NCBI RefSeq assembly: GCF_000376805.1
Contig: NZ_AQXT01000002.1
Coordinates: 1,922,001-1,986,000, forward strand
Origin: Henriciella marina DSM 19595
GTDB lineage: Bacteria; Pseudomonadota; Alphaproteobacteria; Caulobacterales; Hyphomonadaceae
Reading direction: 5' to 3'
DNA: 64,000 nt
Positions 17,271 through 27,000 of this stretch are shown here, piece by piece (position 1 is the stretch's first letter; each line of letters opens with the position of its first letter). A program made the translations under genes and the position numbers. The notes under the pieces were generated by a model. The model was not told where the DNA came from, did not search any database, and was given only the letters and a program-made list of their open reading frames with translations.

Positions 17271-17813
17271 TTAACGCGGTGCCATCACCATGGTCATCTG
17301 GCGGCCTTCAAGCTTGGGCTCGAGCTCGACCTTGGCGATCTCGTCGAACTCTTCCTTGACCTTCTGAAGAAGCTCCATGCCGAGATACTGGTGGGCCATT
17401 TCGCGGCCACGGAAGCGCAGGGTGACTTTTACCTTGTCGCCTTCCTCAAAGAAGCGCGTCATCGACCGGGTTTTCACCTCATAGTCGTGAACATCGATGT
17501 TCGGACGCATCTTTATTTCTTTAAGCTCGGCCGACTTCTGCTTCTTCTTGGCAGCAGCTTTCTTCTTCTGCTCTTCATAACGAAGCTTGCCATAGTCGAT
17601 GATCTTGCAGACCGGAACTTCCTGATTAGGCGACACTTCGACAAGGTCGAGGCCAGCTTCGGCGGCGGCATCGAGCGCGGCCATCAGCGGCATCACACCC
17701 TGCTTTTCGCCTTCAGCGTCGATGAGCAGAACTTTCTCTGCCTTGATGTCCCTATTGGTGCGCGGACCTTTATCTCTTTTCGATGGCGGCGCCGCATGCG
17801 GTCTACGTGCTAT
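17271..17813 (-). CDS. infC: Translation initiation factor IF-3, ATA start
   Basis: Full-length IF-3 of 180 residues. Recognisable features are [13 protein letters not shown] near the N-terminus, the linker, [18 protein letters not shown], and the C-terminal [23 protein letters not shown]-3 binds the 30S subunit and rejects non-standard start codons. No ATG lies in frame before the conserved N-terminal domain. The codon in the right place is ATA at 17813-17811, with AAAGGAG 7 bases upstream. Non-standard infC starts (ATT in E. coli) allow IF-3 to limit its own synthesis, and ATA would do the same. The resulting N-terminus ARRPHAAPP resembles other alphaproteobacterial IF-3s. Confidence 0.93.
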   Translation of the reverse strand: MARRPHAAPPSKRDKGPRTNRDIKAEKVLLIDAEGEKQGVMPLMAALDAAAEAGLDLVEVSPNQEVPVCKIIDYGKLRYEEQKKKAAAKKKQKSAELKEIKMRPNIDVHDYEVKTRSMTRFFEEGDKVKVTLRFRGREMAHQYLGMELLQKVKEEFDEIAKVELEPKLEGRQMTMVMAPR

Positions 17814-17873
17814 GGCTCTTCTCCTTTGAGCAGTTAAAACAGTGCCGTAATATGCCTCTAACGGCGAGGCTTT

Positions 17874-18908
17874 TCAAGATTGAACGACCGTCTCACGTCC
17901 AGGAATGACACCAAGCATCTGAACGGCCTGCCAGACATCGCGCACGCTGAGCTCGTCGAGCGTTGGCGCTTCGCAGATAATCATGGCCGCGCCACGCGGC
18001 GACGCCTTGTCCGGATCGCTTTCGCTTGTTGCGAAAAGCGCAACGCCGGGACAACCGGAAAGCGCCGCCATATGCATTGGACCGGTGTCGTTTCCAACGG
18101 CGAAAAGCGCCTTTTCGGCAAGTGTCACAATCTGGAAGAGGCTGGTGCGGGTCACGAGGTTCTTTGTGCGCGGCTCAGCCTGCTTGATCGTCTGGGCAAT
18201 ATCGGACTCTGCCTTGCTGCCGATCAGGACGGGCGTCACGCCTGCCTCAGCGATGCGGGAAGCGAGACCGGCAAACCGGTCCGGCGACCAGCGCTTGGCG
18301 GCGCGGTGGCTGGAGGCGCCGGGAATGATCAGCGCGTAAGGGCCATAGATAGAAAAGTATTCAGGCAACAGCGATGGCGTATCCCCGAGCGAGCGGCGAA
18401 CGAACGACATGTCAGGCATGGGCGGCCATGTGCCATCAACATGCTGGGGCCCGAGACCTGCAACCTTCAGCTGGTCGCCCAGCCGGTCGATGCTGTGCAT
18501 ATCGCCGCGAGCGGCGTCCTTGTGCTCGAACGCAGCGCCGCTGGCATGGCCCGACCAGAGCGGCGGGTTGCGCATCGGCATGTTCAGCGCCTTGAAATAA
18601 TTGGCTGTCCGCCCCGACGTCTGAAGGTCATAGACAATATCGTATTTCTGCGCGCGGATGCGCTTGAGAAGGTCTCGCGTCGCCTTCATGCTGGCTGGGC
18701 GGCCATCGGTCTCGATCTTCTGGAAAAAGCCTGTGGCCTTGGCGAGCTGCTCATAGGGCGGTGTCGTCAGCAGCGTCAGCTGCGCCTTCGGGTGCGCCGC
18801 GCGGATAGCGCGCATGGCGCCAAGCGCCAGCACGAAATCGCCGAGCGCACTCAGCTTGATAACGAGGACGCGCCTGGCTTTCTCTCCAGGATTGACGCTT
18901 TTGCTCAA
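17874..18908 (-). CDS. Glycosyltransferase family 9 (heptosyltransferase-like)
   Basis: A 344-residue GT-B fold enzyme with the ADP-heptose:LPS heptosyltransferase pattern: VLVIKLSALGDFVLALGAMRAI at the N-terminus, ALIIPGASSHRAAKRW in the middle, and the donor-binding VGNDTGPMHMAALSGCPGVALF. Family 9 enzymes add heptose to lipopolysaccharide inner core on the cytoplasmic side of the inner membrane. It overlaps the upstream glycosyltransferase gene by 4 bases, so the two are coupled. The exact sugar donor is unproven. Confidence 0.88.
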   Translation of the reverse strand: MSKSVNPGEKARRVLVIKLSALGDFVLALGAMRAIRAAHPKAQLTLLTTPPYEQLAKATGFFQKIETDGRPASMKATRDLLKRIRAQKYDIVYDLQTSGRTANYFKALNMPMRNPPLWSGHASGAAFEHKDAARGDMHSIDRLGDQLKVAGLGPQHVDGTWPPMPDMSFVRRSLGDTPSLLPEYFSIYGPYALIIPGASSHRAAKRWSPDRFAGLASRIAEAGVTPVLIGSKAESDIAQTIKQAEPRTKNLVTRTSLFQIVTLAEKALFAVGNDTGPMHMAALSGCPGVALFATSESDPDKASPRGAAMIICEAPTLDELSVRDVWQAVQMLGVIPGRETVVQS

Positions 18909-20092
18909 CTCAGAGGCTCCTCGCGTGCGTCGAACACGCGTTCGTAAACGGATAAGGTGGCGGCCTGCAGGCCGCGCTTGGAAAACCGGTCTTTCACATA
19001 GAGACGCCCGGCTTCTCCGAGCGCCTGTCTTTCCGGCGCTTCCAATGCAAGGAGCGCGCCGATCGCGGTCGCCAGCGACGAGGGGTTGCCGGGCTCAACC
19101 CTAAGTCCGGTTTTGCGGTCGACAATGATCTCCCGCTGACCGCCATGGTCCGCCGCAATTACCGGCTTGCCCATGGCCGACGCCTCAGCGGCGACACGCC
19201 CGAAGGCCTCTGGCCGGATGGAAGGCGCAAGCACGATATCACTCGCGGCATAGGCCGCAGCCATATCTTCGGTATGTCCGACAATCCGCACCGCGTGCTC
19301 AAGGCCGAGAGCCGCAATCGCTTTTTCCAGCTCTTCTCGGTATTTGTCCCTGCCCTGCGCATCGCCTGCGAGAATCAAGATCGCGCCGGCGCGCAAGCTC
19401 TCATCGAGCTTGCTGAACGCGTTGATGGCAACAAGCTGGCCTTTCCAGCTCGTCAGGCGGCCGGGCAGGAGAAGAAGGGTTGGGTTTGCTGCTTCCAGCT
19501 GCCAGGCCTGCCGGATCGCATCGACGCGCTCTGATGTTACCAGCCCCGCGTCGAAGACGTCGAAATCGACACCGCGTGGAATGGTGACAAGCCGGGCACC
19601 CTGAACGCCGTGGACGGTCTGCACATGATCTGCGGTCCATTCGGAGTTGGCGATCACGACATCGCCGCGCGCCATGACAGAGTTGTAGACCTTCTTGAGC
19701 GCCGAGCGACCTGAATAGGCGCCGTGATACGTCGTTACAAAAGCCGTGCCCGTCCGCCGCGCGGCCCAGAGCGCGCTCCAGGCGGGGGCACGTGAACGCG
19801 CGTGGACGAGGTCAATGCCCTGATCTTCAATCAGGCTGGCGAGTTTACCCGCATTCGAGATCACGGCGACGGGGTTTTTGGTGCTGAGGCCGAGGTCGAC
19901 ATGCTCACCGCCAGCGGCTTCCAGCGCGCTCACAAGCCGTCCGCCTTCGCTTGCCACGATGGCCCGGCCGCCAGCTTCAATGATGGCTTCTGCGACTTCC
20001 AGCGTTGTGCGTTCCGCGCCTCCTGCCGAGAGCTCGGGGATTACCTGCAGAATGGTCCTGCCGCTCAGATCGGGCAGCGCGGTTACTGTCAT
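18905..20092 (-). CDS. Glycosyltransferase family 4
   Basis: A protein of about 395 residues with the GT4 fold: QVIPELSAGGAERTTLEVAEA for the acceptor side, LLPGRLTSWKGQLVAI, and the donor-binding EAFGRVAAEASAMGKPVIAAD. ATG 20092 (MTVTALPDL) is preferred to GTG 20137 because homologous sequence starts here and a purine-rich GGAAAGAGAG precedes it. It is the first gene of a two-gene unit with the heptosyltransferase-like gene, so lipopolysaccharide or another surface glycan is the likely product (inference). Confidence 0.88.
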   Translation of the reverse strand: MTVTALPDLSGRTILQVIPELSAGGAERTTLEVAEAIIEAGGRAIVASEGGRLVSALEAAGGEHVDLGLSTKNPVAVISNAGKLASLIEDQGIDLVHARSRAPAWSALWAARRTGTAFVTTYHGAYSGRSALKKVYNSVMARGDVVIANSEWTADHVQTVHGVQGARLVTIPRGVDFDVFDAGLVTSERVDAIRQAWQLEAANPTLLLLPGRLTSWKGQLVAINAFSKLDESLRAGAILILAGDAQGRDKYREELEKAIAALGLEHAVRIVGHTEDMAAAYAASDIVLAPSIRPEAFGRVAAEASAMGKPVIAADHGGQREIIVDRKTGLRVEPGNPSSLATAIGALLALEAPERQALGEAGRLYVKDRFSKRGLQAATLSVYERVFDAREEPLS

Positions 20093-20225
20093 GCGCGCAG
20101 TCTCTCTTTCCGGGGGCTGTCTTGCAATGGCTGCCACACCGATAAGCTCGCTCTAGCGCGTTCCGGACCGGCGCGCCAAGCCATTTGCTTGACAATAATT
20201 GCAGCCCGCGCAAGGCGTGGCCAAC

Positions 20226-20984
20226 ATGACGACACGCTTTCTCGACACAGAACAGAACCGCCGCATCGCCTACCGCCACAGCGAGGGGGCTTCAGGGCTG
20301 ACCTTCGTCTGGTTGTCCGGCTTCAAGTCCGACATGATGGGCGGCAAGGTCACAGAGCTCGAAGCGTGGGCCAAGGATGCCGGACATGGCTTTCTGGCGT
20401 TCGACTATTCAGGGCATGGCCAGTCAAGCGGCGCTTTCGAAGACGGCACGATCAGCGCGTGGCGCGAAGACTCGATCGCGGCCATCACGTCGCTGACGGA
20501 GGGCGATCTCATACTGGTCGGCTCAAGCATGGGCGGCTGGATGGCGCTTCTTTCCATGTTGGCGCTGCCTGAACGGGTGAAGGGCATGGTATTGATCGCG
20601 CCTGCGCCTGATTTTACCGAGAAACTGATGTGGCCTGAGTTTTCAGAGGCAGCAAAGTCCGACATCATGGAGCGCGGCCAATACCTGCGCCCGTCTGACT
20701 ATGGCGAGCCTTACGCCATCACGCGCGCATTGATCGAAGACGGGAAAACCTGGTCGATCCTCGACGCGCCTATCGAGTTCAAGGGACCGGTGCGCATCCT
20801 TCAGGGCATGCAGGATCCGGATGTGCCGTGGAAACACGCCGAACGATTGGTGAGCGCCATGACGAGCGACGACCTTGTCTTCCACCTCATCAAGGACGGC
20901 GATCACCGGCTGTCACGCCAGCAGGATATTGCGCGGCTGAAGGCGATCTGCGCGGAGATCGCCTCAGCCGTTGATGAGGACTAG
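20226..20984 (+). CDS. Alpha/beta hydrolase, ABHD10-like
   Basis: A 252-residue alpha/beta hydrolase. Nucleophile elbow is GSSMGGW, the oxyanion/His-Gly region is TFVWLSGFKSDM, the acid is probably in GMQDPDVPW, and the catalytic His is in KDGDHRLSR. This is the bacterial counterpart of ABHD10-type thioesterases, which remove acyl groups from proteins or CoA. ATG 20226 is preferred over TTG 20199. Its stop codon shares the four bases CTAG with the stop of the convergent LysM gene. Confidence 0.85.
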   Translation: MTTRFLDTEQNRRIAYRHSEGASGLTFVWLSGFKSDMMGGKVTELEAWAKDAGHGFLAFDYSGHGQSSGAFEDGTISAWREDSIAAITSLTEGDLILVGSSMGGWMALLSMLALPERVKGMVLIAPAPDFTEKLMWPEFSEAAKSDIMERGQYLRPSDYGEPYAITRALIEDGKTWSILDAPIEFKGPVRILQGMQDPDVPWKHAERLVSAMTSDDLVFHLIKDGDHRLSRQQDIARLKAICAEIASAVDED

Positions 20985-22645
20985 CGCCGGCGACACCGGT
21001 CAAACGCCGTCCCGCTGCGCGAGATATCATGGCCGCCAACCTGCTGGTTCAAAGCAGAAGAGGGCGCATACACAACCAGCCGGTCATCTGCGATGAGCTT
21101 CAGGTCAAAAACCCTGGATGGCTGATCGAACACGAAAGCTGGCTCATCACCCAAGCGGACATAGCCGGTGCGCGGATCGCGATTCAGTGAGGTTTCGACG
21201 ACCAGTCCGCCCGCCGCATTGCCTGTGACGTCGAGATCGGGCCGCGCGCAGCTATCGCCGCGCCGGGCCCAAACACCTTCGATATCGGCCTTGGCAATGA
21301 CGGGGCCGCGATTACCCTCTCCAGTTCCCGCGACGTCCACATTCTCCACGATCAGCGTCGGCCCATCACCGCAGGGCGCCCCGCGCGGTGTCTTGCCCTC
21401 CAAGGTAACGCGCTGCCCTGCCAGGCGGTCAGACGAAAAGTCGGCAAGCTTCCAGATGTCATTGTCATCGGTCCGAAGTGTCATGCAGCCGCGATAAGCG
21501 TCGATCAGCTTGCCGGTAATGGCCCGCTGACCGGGACTTTCGGGGGCTGTACCGCCCCCGCCTATCTTCCGGGCGGAGGACACATCAAGCGGGGTGCCCT
21601 GCATACAGAAGGACATGCCGCCGGTCTCGCCGGTAACTTCTGCACGCTCGCCGACATCCACGGCTTCCGGCTCACCGGTGAGACTGTAGACATCTCCATC
21701 ATCCGTGCGCAGGATCTTGCATTCTACACCGCGCTGAACCTCCCCGCGCACCGTGATAGCACCGTCATTATCGTCACCGCCCGGGATTTCGGTGAGATCG
21801 GTTACGTCCAGCGTAAGCCCTTGCTGACAGATCGAAGCGCCCTGCGCATAGCCCGTCACGCGCACTGTCTCGCCAGGCGTGAAGTCGATACTGTTGCCGG
21901 TCAGGCTGAAAGTGCGCCCGTCGCGCGATGACAGGACCGGGCACTCGACGCCTTCAACGATCCGCCCCTCAGCCGTAATCCGTCGTCCCTCGCGCGCCTC
22001 GTCCTGGCGGGTCACATCGAACCGCGCCGACCGCGCTTTCAGGTTTCCATCAGCAACGACGAAAATCAGATCATCCCCCGGATCTGCCCAGTCCGGTACA
22101 CGGACGTCGGCTTCGACGCTCCCATTGTTGCTGGCGCGGATATAGTCCAGCGTCTGGTACTCGCTTTCGGCCCGTCCGGCCCCGATGGCGACGCGTGTAT
22201 TGGATGAGAAGCCATCCGCTGCGACCTGCACCCATTCCCCCGGTGCCCCGCTGCGCGGGACGACGCTTGCCGACACATCCTGCCCTGCACTCGGCAACTC
22301 CTCACCGAACGCACTCTCAATGATCGCGCCAATGCCTTGCGCAATGAGCTGATATTCGTCGGATTCACTTTGGTAATCGGGGCGATCCTGCGAGACACCC
22401 TGCCCCGGAATCTGCAAGCGGGCAGAGACGTCCAGATCCCTTGGATCAACGTCCGGATTAGCCGCCAGAAGCGCATCCAGTGATACGCGGCAGCTTTGCG
22501 CAATGCGGTTCATCGTGTCGCCGAACTCAACACGGTATGTCTCCCCGCATGGCGAGTCCTGCGCCATGGCAGTTATGGCGGCCCCGCAGGCGGCAAGTGC
22601 TGCGAGAGAGATGGTGCGTGTAAAGATTGGATGGGTTCTAGTCAT
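20981..22645 (-). CDS. Exported LysM protein with three internal repeats
   Basis: A 554-residue exported protein. A signal peptide (residues about 1-28, ending AMAQD) precedes a LysM domain (about 36-80, TYRVEFGDTMNRIAQSC), which binds peptidoglycan. A beta-rich segment follows at 125-212. Three repeats of about 65-75 residues then start near 222, 297 and 374, each with a cysteine, (R/S)xDDGxxxxLTG-like loop and a GxxVxVTG strand, looking like small OB-fold units. The C-terminal domain (about 445-554) begins IEGVWARRGDSCARPDLDV. Function is unknown; an envelope role is inferred. Confidence 0.8.
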   Translation of the reverse strand: MTRTHPIFTRTISLAALAACGAAITAMAQDSPCGETYRVEFGDTMNRIAQSCRVSLDALLAANPDVDPRDLDVSARLQIPGQGVSQDRPDYQSESDEYQLIAQGIGAIIESAFGEELPSAGQDVSASVVPRSGAPGEWVQVAADGFSSNTRVAIGAGRAESEYQTLDYIRASNNGSVEADVRVPDWADPGDDLIFVVADGNLKARSARFDVTRQDEAREGRRITAEGRIVEGVECPVLSSRDGRTFSLTGNSIDFTPGETVRVTGYAQGASICQQGLTLDVTDLTEIPGGDDNDGAITVRGEVQRGVECKILRTDDGDVYSLTGEPEAVDVGERAEVTGETGGMSFCMQGTPLDVSSARKIGGGGTAPESPGQRAITGKLIDAYRGCMTLRTDDNDIWKLADFSSDRLAGQRVTLEGKTPRGAPCGDGPTLIVENVDVAGTGEGNRGPVIAKADIEGVWARRGDSCARPDLDVTGNAAGGLVVETSLNRDPRTGYVRLGDEPAFVFDQPSRVFDLKLIADDRLVVYAPSSALNQQVGGHDISRSGTAFDRCRRR

Positions 22646-22773
22646 CAGCGGGCTCCCTTGTCATGCAGGGCCCGGCTGTTTCCATGGTAAACCGTGCGGA
22701 AAGGACGGGCCCAGTCTTTGACAATGAGCGAATGTCGCCGCCATCGCGTTCCACTGGTTCGCTGAAAAGTTCA

Positions 22774-22793
22774 GCTCAAGAGGTGCCTTGAGC
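22774..22793 (-). terminator. Probable terminator of dnaJ
   Basis: GCTCAAG (22774-22780) pairs with CTTGAGC (22787-22793); on the minus strand TGAACTTTTC follows, a weak U tract. It lies 3 bases after the dnaJ stop. Confidence 0.5.
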
Positions 22794-22795
22794 GC

Positions 22796-23959
22796 CTAGT
22801 TCGGGCGTTGCTGGTCTTCGCCGGTCATGCCGTCCCAGAATTTCTTGACGCGGCCGAGAAAGCCTTCGCTTTCCGGGTTGCACCCAGCTTCGGAGCATTC
22901 GCAGAACTCGCGGAGCAGCTCTTTCTGGCGGCTTGTAAGATTGCGCGGGGTTTCCACCATCATCTCGACGAAGAGGTCGCCGCCATGACCGGAGCCACGC
23001 AGCGATGGCATGCCCTTGCCGCGCAGGCGTAGCTTGCGCCCGGTCTGCGCGCCCTCAGGCACGGTAACCTTGGCGCGGCCCCCATCGATTGTCGGGATTT
23101 CGATCTCGCCGCCAAGGGCTGCCGTCACCATCGGCACGGGTGCCGGGCAATAGAGGTTCGGTCCGTCACGCTCGAAAATGTCGTGTTCGGACACATCGAT
23201 GAAAATATAGAGGTCGCCTTTCGGCCCACCATTGAGCCCCGGCTCGCCTTCACCGGACAGCCGGATTCGCATGCCGCTCTCGACGCCTGCCGGGATCTTG
23301 ACCTGAAGGGTGCGGTCTTCGCGGACCTGACCGGCCCCGCCGCATGTCTTGCAAGGGTCAGAGATGACCTTGCCGCGGCCCGCACAACGCGCGCAGGTGC
23401 GCTCCATGGTGAAGAAGCCCTGCTGGGCGCGCACACGGCCTGCGCCCTGACAGGTCGGGCAGGTTTCCGGGCTGGTGCCCGGTTCAGCGCCGCTGCCATC
23501 ACATTTGCCGCACTCGACAGCCGTTGGCAGCGTGATTTCGGTGTCCTTGCCGGTAAAGGCATCTTCGAGCGAGATTTCGAGATCATAGCGAAGATCATTG
23601 CCGCGTGCCGGGCCATTGCGCCGACGCGCACCGCCAAACCCGCCGCCGAAGACCTGGCTGAAGATATTCTCAAAGATATCGCCGGGATCACCCTGGCCGA
23701 ACGGATTGCCGCCGCCGGGGCCAGCGCCGCCGCCTTCAAAGGCCGCATGGCCGAAACGATCATAGGCGGCCCGCTTTTCCGGGTCGGAAAGGATTGCATA
23801 GGCTTCGCCGACTTCCTTGAACTTTGCCTCCGCGGCTTCATCGCCGGGGTTCTGGTCAGGATGGAATTTCAGCGCGAGCTTGCGATAGGCGCTCTTTAGC
23901 GTCTTGGCGTCGGCGTCTTTTGAGACGCCCAATACTTCGTAATAGTCCTGTTTGCTCAT
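22796..23959 (-). CDS. dnaJ: Molecular chaperone DnaJ
   Basis: A 387-residue canonical DnaJ: J domain with HPD (KFHPDQNP), a Gly-rich linker (residues about 75-110), four CxxCxGxG zinc repeats ([32 protein letters not shown]), then the peptide-binding C-terminal domains. It stimulates DnaK ATPase and delivers clients. dnaK is not in this window, so dnaJ is not next to its usual partner here on either side. It is transcribed alone, downstream of gltB's region but with its own spacing. Confidence 0.97.
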   Translation of the reverse strand: MSKQDYYEVLGVSKDADAKTLKSAYRKLALKFHPDQNPGDEAAEAKFKEVGEAYAILSDPEKRAAYDRFGHAAFEGGGAGPGGGNPFGQGDPGDIFENIFSQVFGGGFGGARRRNGPARGNDLRYDLEISLEDAFTGKDTEITLPTAVECGKCDGSGAEPGTSPETCPTCQGAGRVRAQQGFFTMERTCARCAGRGKVISDPCKTCGGAGQVREDRTLQVKIPAGVESGMRIRLSGEGEPGLNGGPKGDLYIFIDVSEHDIFERDGPNLYCPAPVPMVTAALGGEIEIPTIDGGRAKVTVPEGAQTGRKLRLRGKGMPSLRGSGHGGDLFVEMMVETPRNLTSRQKELLREFCECSEAGCNPESEGFLGRVKKFWDGMTGEDQQRPN

Positions 23960-24015
23960 GTCAGGCGATCTGTTGGCTAGTAGGTGTCAGACGTTGCGAT
24001 GACAGTTGGGCGCAG

Positions 24016-24050
24016 CGTGCACGCAGCGCAAGTGCTGGCCTGCGTGCACG
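24016..24050. terminator. Strong hairpin between gltB and dnaJ
   Basis: An 11-base perfect inverted repeat (CGTGCACGCAG at 24016-24026 with 24040-24050) with a 13-base loop lies just after the gltB stop. There is no U tract on either strand, so it may end transcription only with help or stabilise the gltB mRNA 3' end. Confidence 0.5.
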
Positions 24051-24064
24051 TCTGATTCAATGTC

Positions 24065-27000
24065 CTAGACGGCCTGCTGCTCTGGCAGCTTGCTGCCGAG
24101 GATGCGGCTGGCGACCTCTTTGGGAACGATAAAATGCGTCTGGTCCAGCGTTGTGCCCCAGTCCTCCAGAAGGTCTTTTGCCCGCTTTGAGCCTGTGCGC
24201 TCTGCGTGCATTTCCAGAAGCGTGCGATAGCGCTCGACATGTTCTTCGGCCATATCCGCCAGCGGATACCAGTCGATGGAATCGGGGTTTGCAACGTGGC
24301 TGAAAATGGCCTTCGGATCCCAGACCCAGGCCATGCCGCCGGTCATCCCTGCCCCGAAATTATCGCCAACCGCGCCGAGGATCGCGACACGCCCGCCGGT
24401 CATGTACTCGCAACCGTTGGCGCCGCAGCCTTCGACGACCGCTTCAGCGCCTGAGTTACGCACCGCGAAGCGCACGCCGGCCTGACCTGCCGCAAAGAGC
24501 CGGCCATTGGTCGCACCATAGAGGCAGGTATTGCCAATGATGGTATTCTCGGAGGCGACAAGCTGGGCATCACGGCGTGGACGAAGCTGGATCGTGGCGC
24601 CGGAAAGCCCCTTGCCGACATAGTCATTGGCATCGCCATAGACGTCGAGCAGAAGGCCCTGCACCGAGAACGCGCCGAGCGACTGGCCAGCGCTGCCCGT
24701 CAGGCGGATACGCAGGCGGCCTTCTGGCAGCGCGCGCTCCCCGAACTTTCGGACGATCGCAGACGAACTGCGCGCCCCAATGGAGCGCTGGACGTTCTGA
24801 ACGTCGTATTCCAGCTGCATCTTCTCACCGCGGGCAAAGAAGGGCTCGCCATCGCGCAGGATCTGCGCGTCGAGCGTGTCGACCACTTCGGTCCGGTGGG
24901 TGGGCCGGTATACAACTGGCTTGGCGGTCTCAACGCGCACGAGAAGCGGGTTGAGGTCGAGGTCATCGAGATGGGAGGCACCGCGGCTGACCTGCGCGAG
25001 GAGGTCGGTACGGCCGACCGCTTCATCGAGCGAGGAAAGGCCGAGGCTAGCCAGGATATGGCGGACATCTTCAGCCAGGAAGGACATGAGGTTCACGACT
25101 TTCTCGGCCGTGCCTGTGAACTTCTTGCGAAGCGCCTCATCCTGTACGCAGACGCCGACCGGGCAGGTGTTCGAATGGCACTGGCGCACCATGATACAGC
25201 CCATCGCCACCAGAGACGCCGTGCCGATGCCGTATTCTTCGGCGCCCAGCATCGCGGCGATGACGATGTCGCGGCCGGTTCTGAGGCCGCCATCAGTGCG
25301 CAGGGTGACCTTGTCGCGAAGATTGTTGAGCGACAGAACCTGATGAGCTTCGGCAAGCCCCATTTCCCATGGAAGGCCTGCATATTTGATAGAGGTCTGC
25401 GGGCTCGCGCCCGTCCCGCCGACACCGCCGGCGATCAGAATGACGTCGGCCTTCGCCTTGGCAACACCAGCAGCCACCGTGCCAACACCCGACTGGGCGA
25501 CCAGCTTCACGCAGACACGGCAATCGGGATTGATCTGCTTCAGGTCATAGATGAGCTGGGCGAGGTCTTCGATTGAATAGATGTCGTGGTGCGGCGGCGG
25601 CGAGATCAGTGTCACGCCTGGCGTCGCATGGCGGTTTTTCGCGATCAGTTCGGTGACCTTGAAGCCGGGCAGCTGACCGCCCTCGCCGGGCTTGGCACCC
25701 TGGGCGATCTTGATCTCTACTTCGCGGCACTCATTGAGGTATTCCGCCGTCACGCCAAAGCGGCCTGACGCCACCTGCTTGACGGCTGAGTTCATATTGT
25801 CGCCGTTCGGAAGCGGGCGGTAGCGTTCGCGAATTTCGCCGCCCTCGCCCGAGACAGACTTCGCCCCGATCCGGTTCATCGCGACGTTCAGCGTACCATG
25901 CGCCTCTGGCGATAGCGCGCCGAGCGACATGCCGGGCGTGACGAACCGCTTGCGGATTTCATTGACCGACTGGACCTGTTCCAGCGGGATCGAGGTCTGC
26001 GCGCGCGTCTTGAAGTCGATGAGGTCGCGCAGCTGGATGGGCGGGCGGCCGCTCAGCGCGTCGACATAGCGCTCATAGAGCGCATATTCTCCGCGGTCGC
26101 AGGCTGCCTGCAGCATGTGGATGAGATTGCCATCAAGGGCATGTGGTTCACCGGAGGCGCGCAGGCGGTAGAAACCGCCGACCGGCAGCGAGATGACGTC
26201 TTCGTCAAAGGCCAGTTCATGGCGCTCGACAGCATTGTCCTCCAGGCCAGCAAGACCGATGCCGGAAATCCGGCTGGTCATGCCCGGGAAATAATCCGCA
26301 ACCAGTGCCCGCGAGAGGCCAAGCGCTTCGAAATTATAGCCGCCGCGATAGGAGGAGATAACCGAAATGCCCATCTTGGACATGATCTTGAGAAGCCCTG
26401 CCTCGATCGCCTTCTTGTAATTCTGGACGTAGGTATTGAGCGACCCGTCACCCAGAAGTCCGCGCTCATGGCGGTCTGCAATGGCTTCCTGCGCGAGATA
26501 GGCGTTGACGCAGGTCGCGCCGACGCCGACCAGAACGGCATAGTAATGTGTGTCGAGACACTCGGCAGAGCGCACAGTCAGCGAGCAGAACGTCCGAAGC
26601 CCCTGCGAAACGAGATGGCTGTGCACCGCGCCGGTGGCGAGGATCATCGGGATCGCGACATTATCCGGATCCTGGTTTTCATCGCTGAGCACGATGTGTT
26701 CGCGGCCTGCGCGGACGGCTTCTTCAGCCTCGGTCTGGATGCGGGCGAGCGCTTCCTTCAGGGACCGTCCATCGCGGCGGGCCCCCTCTACCGGGAAGGT
26801 GCAGTCGATATGCTCGACGCCTTCGCCAAGGATCTCCATCAGCCGGTGATACATGCCCGTCGAAAGCACAGGGCTTTCCAGCACGAATACGTTCTGCTGG
26901 GTCTCATCCGTCGTCAGGATGTTACCGAGGTTCTTGAAGCGCGTTTTCAGCGACATCACCCGGTCTTCGCGTAGCGGGTCGACCGGCGGGTTCGTCACCT

